From: Norana najaformis
Lineage: Eukaryota; Annelida; Clitellata; Crassiclitellata; Hormogastridae
Direction of reading: 5' to 3'
DNA length: 64,000 bases
Assembly: GCA_964023275.1 (NCBI GenBank)
Contig: OZ029925.1
Location: 11,336,684 to 11,400,683, forward strand
Of the stretch, positions 59,118 to 64,000 are shown piece after piece (positions within the stretch are counted from its first letter, which is position 1; the number at the start of each line of letters is the position of its first letter). The translations under genes and the position numbers were made by a program. Under the pieces are notes generated by a model. It was given only the letters and a program-made list of their open reading frames with translations, was not told the DNA's origin and ran no database searches.

Positions 59118-59827
59118 TCAATCCTCTGAAAGTGGTGGAATTCCCAATTCCTTGTCTGTCCACTTGGATGGGTCTGGGTACTCAAAGTGTCCCTGCAATA
59201 ACAAAGCACTGTAATGTACAGTAACTAAAAATTTATGTGGCACCACAATCCAAACAGGAATTCTGGAAGTCTTACTCAACAATTGGTTAATGTAAAGCTG
59301 CCACTAAAACCGACAAGAGTTCTTGTGATGTATGTATGTACCTGAACATTACACAATGCCTTTTGCGAGTCTCATAATGGCGTTGGAACGTGGCTATCAG
59401 CAGATCTAAACAGGTGAGTCTTCAGGTAAGCTAAAGAAGTTCCTGAGCTATTTCCAAATGGTAAAGTTCTAACTTTGAGTGGAAGACTGTTCCATAAAGA
59501 TGATCCACTGCACAAGAAAGAATAACGTGTCTGAATCACTAAAAGATAAAAATTTTGTGACATGTATATTTACCGTAACGTAAATTTACTGTTATGTAAA
59601 TTTTACCGTAATGTAAAATTTCCATGATGTAACAGTACTGTACATAATGTGAAAGTTACCATAAAGTTCCTGTAATGTAAAGGTTACTTCAGTGTGAATT
59701 TACCGTAAGGTGGCCAATGTCGTACCACATATGGAACAAAACCCAGTACCACATAAAGGCCATGATGACTTCAGCTTTGATAATGTTTCCCTTTGGAACG
59801 TCGGTCTTGACGTTGCGGTAGGTCCAC
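59118..59827 (-). CDS. NDUFB2: NDUFB2 (complex I accessory subunit B2/AGGG), last two coding exons
   Basis: NDUFB2 is a small single-pass accessory subunit in the membrane arm of mitochondrial NADH:ubiquinone oxidoreductase. The last exon (59192-59118) encodes GHFEYPDPSKWTDKELGIPP and then LSED stop; this matches the human C-terminus ([20 protein letters not shown]) closely. The preceding exon (59827-59704) starts in phase 2 and encodes TYRNVKTDVPK followed by the membrane segment AFMWYWVLFHMWYDIGHLT. Acceptors are TTATTGCAG and TTTTTCCAG; the donor is ACG/GTAAAT in phase 0. Together they make about 65 of the usual roughly 105 residues. The exon carrying the mitochondrial presequence should lie to the right, beyond or within the LINE-rich stretch, and I could not place it. 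The gene is convergent with ARFGEF3. Confidence 0.9.
59360..59563 (-). mobile_element. LINE C-terminus fragment in the NDUFB2 intron
   Basis: The minus strand encodes SFLCSGSSLWNSLPLKVRTL and AYLKTHLFRSADSHV, followed by an untranslated end with ACAT repeats (about 59330-59345). It inserted in the sense direction of NDUFB2, between its last two exons. A diverged GTAA/TTTACCGTAATG repeat follows at 59565-59703. Confidence 0.75.
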
Positions 59828-60009
59828 CTGGAAAAATTTTTGCAAGTTTTGCCAGTCATTTAATTGCAAACACAAAACTATTGAACAATTTAAGCAAGTG
59901 ATCGATTTTAAATTTCCATAATGTAACATTACTTCTTAAAAATAATAACCATAGGATAACAATCCTTGAACTTATATAATGCCACTGTAAGTAATACCCA
60001 TGGCATCAG

Positions 60010-60660
60010 TCAGTGATCGCTACTAAGCAAACTTGGTGTGCTTGCTAAACTGCACAGTTAGCCCAGTCAAAAGCCAAGGGTTAAACCTGGGAAGACATAA
60101 ACAGCCTCGGAGAAAAAGACGAGTTTTTAACTGAGATGTAAAGACCAACACAGACTCTGCAAAAGCAAACATTTCCCTGGCAGAGAGTTCCAAAGTCTGG
60201 GCCAGCAATAGAAAAGGCAAGCCCTCCAAGAGTTGTCCTTTGTATAGTCAGATTTAGACAGTCAGAGGACCTCATTGTGAGCTGATAAGTCTGGGAGTCA
60301 GTCAAAAATAGTGGGTTTAGCTAAAGTGTACAACCTTAGAGACAATTAGCCGCATCTTGAGAATTATTCTCTTTTCTGTGGGTAGTCAGTGCAATGAATT
60401 TAGGTTTAGAGGGGTTTTAGAGATGGCGATGGCCAAGGTGTTTTTAACCTCCCTTTGAAACTTTTTAAGTTAGCATGTAAAATACCAGTCACAAGTGAAT
60501 TACATAAGTCAAGACGACTGGAGACCAGGGTGTCTGCCACACAAACCAAGGAAGAAAACAATGTGGTGCCTAAGCCTTCGGAGGTCACGAATATTGTAGT
60601 GGTATGACTTAACACGTTCACTGAACAACAGGTCTGAGTCAAATACAACTCCTAAATTAA
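60010..60660 (-). mobile_element. Decayed LINE C-terminal half
   Basis: Minus-strand pieces in order: LGVVFDSDLLFSERVKSYHY, then IRDLRRLRHHI, then VSSRLDLCNSLVTGI, then LTIQRTTLGGLAFSIAGPDF, then KTRLFLRGCLCL. This is the thumb and C-terminal order of a LINE RT protein. Frames change several times and stops intervene. Confidence 0.75.
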
Positions 60661-61204
60661 ACGTAGAACAGCAGCGTGATCAGCCCGTAATTTGAGTCAG
60701 TGTGCTTCTGCGATCACGGCTAACGAAGCCACTTGATAATACTGTAATCATGGCGCAACAAACTCTTCAAAAAAAGAGACAGCGTGGCGGTTACGGATTT
60801 AGATCAGATCAATTTTCGGAATACTTCTCAGTGGACCTAAACTCGAGCAAGTCATAATTATATTTTACGTAAAGTTCTGCATTTATTCATGCACCCGAGT
60901 AGTTTTCCAACGGTATGAGTGATATTTAAAGTTTCTGGGAAATCGACTCACTTGGCGTCGGAAGAAAAACGAATTGGTTGAATTATTGGTCGATTCGCCC
61001 TCGAAACAACAACTTGGGCGGCTGTCTTTAGGGTCGACAGTGCACGAAACATTATTCCTTGAAATTCACGCAAATATTCTGAAAAAATATTAAAGAAACT
61101 GTCAAGGTTACACACGGAACATCACATCCAAGGAGAAGCCATACAAGAAGACTGTCAGCGGCTCAGAATCCAGACATGTTGTGCATAAACATTTTAACAT
61201 TTTT
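60661..61204. other. Intergenic or NDUFB2 intron, nothing recognised
   Basis: This is a comparatively GC-balanced stretch between repeats. I searched the minus strand for an NDUFB2 first exon and the plus strand for a start, and found nothing I can defend. Confidence 0.4.
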
Positions 61205-61479
61205 CAGCGGCTAGGTTCATCGAGTGTGGCACGGTGGTCTATCGCTAATGCGTTTGGTCAATGATCATGAGGTTGCAGGTTCGACTCCGTGTAACGACCC
61301 TGGGCAAGTTGTTTTCACACACCGTGCTTCTGTCATCAAGCAGTATGCCTATAATTTGGTACAAATGTAAGCAGGGAAGTAAACGTCAAGTCCTGCGATA
61401 CACTGGCCCAGCGTCCAGGACCTTGGGATTTTTCCATTGCCGGCTCAAGGGCCGAGAAAAGGAGATGAACGCTGTTCCT
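61205..61479 (+). mobile_element. tRNA-derived SINE, about 270 bp
   Basis: Box A-like GGTGGTCTATCGCTAATGCG (61233-61252) and a perfect box B GGTTCGACTCC (61278-61288) are followed by CCCTGGGCAAGTTG, a phrase common in animal tRNA-SINE bodies. The element then runs to a family A LINE tail at about 61480. The abutting tail could mean the SINE borrows the LINE 3' end or that two elements lie side by side. Confidence 0.65.
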
Positions 61480-61825
61480 ATCGTAATCGTATTCGTAATC
61501 TCGAGATTTCTACAGCGCTCAACGAAAGCTAAGTCGCGGGAACCAGCTTATTCACAGGCGCTCAGTCAAAACAAAATCGATAGGCAAAAGGGTCAAGATC
61601 CAGGAGTCAGGCACTCAGACAGTCGGACGGCTACGGTGGATGCTGTTTGAAATTGAAGCGAGAAGAGAGATAAGAGGAAGAGGAAGAATCAGGATAAGAT
61701 TTTTGGAAAAGAAGTGTTTTCAGTCTTGAGTGAAAGACCTGCGCAGAAACTGAAAGAGGTGAAGTGTTGGTGAGTTCGTATGATTGACCAGACAACTGTC
61801 GCAATTCTGGCGGGAGTTTATGTCT
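61480..61825 (-). mobile_element. Family A LINE, 5'-truncated, about 345 bp
   Basis: This is nearly identical to 5322-5660 and 63187-63525. It carries the ATTACG tail, the GAGATTTCTACAGCGC block, and the minus-strand protein end KLPPELRQLSGQSYELTNTS then FHSRLKTLLFQKSYPD. It is truncated within the LPPELR coding region at about 61825. Confidence 0.88.
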
Positions 61826-62119
61826 ATGTCTCATTTGTGGGATATGGGATACTTTACTTACTTTTTAGTTCATTGAAACGATGACTTTAATACATATTTT
61901 TAGCTGTATTTTAGCATTAATTTGTTTCTTTAATGCGCAGCAATCTGATCTTAACACAAAACCGTCAGAAAATCTTACTATTTTGTTATTTTTTACTTGG
62001 TGAGTGGAAAATCCATCTTAATCAAAAGATTGCTGAGAAATAATAAATTTAAGCCCTTGACAAATTTTAATAGTTATCAGGAATGAATATTCGTTAGATA
62101 AAAATTATCAACAAATTAT

Positions 62120-63186
62120 AGTTCTTATCTAATCTGTCTTTTATTTCTAAGCTTGTTGAACGTTTTGCTCATCGGACCATTTTGCTTCAGATCCTTCAAT
62201 TACAATTTGGTATCTCATCATCTGCATTTATTTGGATCTCTTCTTTTCTCTCTTCTAGGACTCAAAATGTTTACTTTGGTGGCAAATTCTCTGAGACTGC
62301 TAATTTAATTTTTGGTGTCCCCCAAGGCTCCATTCTTGGTCCACTGCTTTTCATTCTATACACTTCCAATATCTCCGAGATTGTGCTTAAGTTTGGTATT
62401 TCTATCCATATTTACGCTGATGACACCCAACTTTACATAAAACTTTCCACTTCTAACCTTGAAAGTTCAAAAATTAAACTTATTGCCTGTTTCCATGAGA
62501 TACAATCCTGGTGTGCTTCCATGCGCCTGAAATTAAACACAAGTAAGACGGAATTGATTTGGTTCGATCGTCGGTCCTGATCACATTTAGATTTGCAGAC
62601 TCTCTTTCTGAAAATAGATGATTCCTGTTCCATACTACCTTCGAATGTAGTTCGTGACCTTGGTGCCTTTTTGGATAGCAAACTTTCCATGTCTCACCAT
62701 ATTAGCTCCATATCTAGAGCCTGTTTCTTCCACCTACGACGGATATATCAGATTAAAAGCTGTCTTAATGAGCATTGCCTTCATGTCCTGGTTCATTCAC
62801 TTATACTATCCAGGATTGATTATTGCAATTCAGTGCTTTATGCTTTACCTAAATCTACCCTCTCACCGCTTACCTCTGTTATTCATGCTGCAGCTCGCCT
62901 AGTTAAAAGCCTTGGCCCTCGAGATCACATTACTCATTCTTTACAACAACTTCATTGGTTACCCATTCAGGCCCCCATATCTTTCAAAATCTGTCTACTT
63001 ATGTTTAAAATTATGTCAGGCTCTGCCCCATCCTACCTGTCTTCTCTAGTTAAACCTTGTAATTCCACTGAGTCCAGAAGAAGATTGCGTTCGGCTTCAA
63101 AAGGGGACTTTGAAGTCAGAAGAGTAAACCTACAGTTTGATAAAAGAATGTTTGAAGTAGCTGGTCCAGCTGAGTGGAACACTTTA
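62120..63186 (+). mobile_element. LINE reverse transcriptase with one nonsense codon, interrupted by family A LINE
   Basis: One plus-strand frame runs about 350 codons: SNLSFISKLVERFAHR, FGVPQGSILGPLLFILYTSN, IYADDTQLYIKL (catalytic YADD at 62413-62424), LNTSKTELIWF, RDLGAFLDSKLSMSHHISS, SRIDYCNSVLYALP, then SFKICLLMFKIMSGSAPSYL. A single in-frame TGA at 62578-62580 sits where CGA would read Arg, a likely CpG decay. The frame stops abruptly at AEWNTL, at the tail of a family A copy inserted in opposite orientation. The element is 5'-truncated at about 62120. Its 3' part should resume beyond the window. Confidence 0.9.
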
Positions 63187-64000
63187 ATCGTAATCGTAAT
63201 CTCGAGATTTCTACAGCGCCCAACGAAAGCTAAATCGCGGAAACCAGCTTATTCACAGCCGCTCAGTCAAAACAAAATCGATAGGCAAAAGGGTTCGGTT
63301 CCAGGTCAAGATCCAGGAGTCAGGCACTCAGACAGTCGGACGGCTACGGTGGATGATGTTTGAAATTGAAGCGAGAAGAGAGATAAGGGGAAGAGGAAGA
63401 TTCAGGATAAGATTTTTGGAAAAGAAGTGTTTTCAGTCTTGAGTGAAAGACCTGCGCAGAAATTGAAAGAGGTGAAGTGTTGGTGAGTTCGTATGATGGA
63501 CCAAACAACTGTCGCAATTCTGGCGGGAGTTTATTCCAGAGGGGTGGGGCAGCTATGGCTTTGGAGCGATTTCCAAAGTTTAAGGATGAGGTGACGGGAG
63601 GGCGAAGAAGTGTTAGGACAGATGAGGAGCGGGTTGAACGGAGTGGTTGGATAGTAAATAATTATTGAAGAAGATAGGAGGGTTGGGAGGATTGAAGTGT
63701 GTTGTAGGTGAGGGATAAGACTTTGTACTCTATTCGTTCTGGTATTTTTGGCCAGTGCAGTGATTTGAGAACAGGGGTGATGTGATGGTGTTTGGGGGTT
63801 TTGGTGACAGCACGAGCGAGAGCATTCTGGATAGCTTGTAGGGGGTTTATCTGGGTTGTGTCAATATTGAGGAAAAGTGAATTGCAGTAGTCAAGTTTTG
63901 CATGGACTATGGATGTGGCAATGATAGATGCGGTTTTGAAGTCAAGCATAGGACGGATTCTGCGAAGGTCGCGGATATGCATAAAGCAAGAGCGGGAAAG
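63187..64000 (-). mobile_element. Family A LINE, longest copy, continues off the right edge
   Basis: The 3' tail (ATTACG)n is at 63187-63203 and the C-terminal protein region follows on the minus strand. In 63982-63662 it gives MHIRDLRRIRPMLDFKTASI, SIVHAKLDYCNSLFLNI and [16 protein letters not shown]. This reaches further 5' than any other copy in the window. It is nested in the LINE at 62120-63186. Confidence 0.88.

Noticed and set aside
1-64000. Novel multi-gene defence or biosynthetic system
   Set aside because: All recognisable genes are single-copy animal housekeeping, ciliary or signalling genes. No clustered accessory genes, toxin-antitoxin pairs or arrays were seen.

Overview
This is a stretch of animal nuclear genome. 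Every gene is split by many introns with GT/AG borders. The intergenic DNA and introns are AT-rich and full of microsatellites, 5'-truncated non-LTR retrotransposons and tRNA-derived SINEs. The gene set (a ciliary CCDC39, MAP3K4, a BIG3-type ARFGEF3 and complex I subunit NDUFB2) and the repeat style suggest a marine invertebrate, possibly a deuterostome such as an echinoderm. That placement is an inference from gene content; no rRNA or mitochondrial marker is present to fix it. No bacterial operon, CRISPR array, rRNA gene or functional tRNA gene was seen.

Layout. (1) 127-4846, minus: the N-terminal 429 codons of CCDC39 in nine exons; the gene runs off the left edge. An RFX X-box-like site and forkhead sites lie upstream of its start. 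(2) 4847-8338: intergenic, with a 5'-truncated LINE and a tRNA-derived SINE. (3) 8339-25115, minus: MAP3K4 (MEKK4/MTK1), 23 coding exons that join in phase to about 1587 residues ending in a complete kinase domain. Its introns hold an RTE-like LINE end, another mobile element ending next to a splice donor, a partial copy of an exon end, and a 302-bp perfect inverted repeat inside a direct-inverted-direct triplication. (4) 25116-29045: divergent intergenic region with a CRE palindrome, a candidate MAP3K4 5' exon and LINE pieces. (5) 29046-56136, plus: ARFGEF3 (BIG3), 34 coding exons that join in phase to about 2508 residues. It has a Sec7-like segment without the usual glutamic finger motif and an in-frame 30-bp minisatellite of 14 units. 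(6) 56137-59117: 3' flank. (7) 59118-59827, minus: the last two coding exons of NDUFB2, convergent with ARFGEF3. (8) 59828-64000: LINE and SINE graveyard, including one LINE inserted into another.

The four host genes do not form one pathway: CCDC39 is axonemal, MAP3K4 is a stress MAP kinase kinase kinase, ARFGEF3 belongs to the BIG/GBF family and NDUFB2 is mitochondrial. Exon coordinates were derived by eye from the sequence, from splice signals, from frame continuity and from remembered similarity to the human proteins. I ran no alignment or database search.
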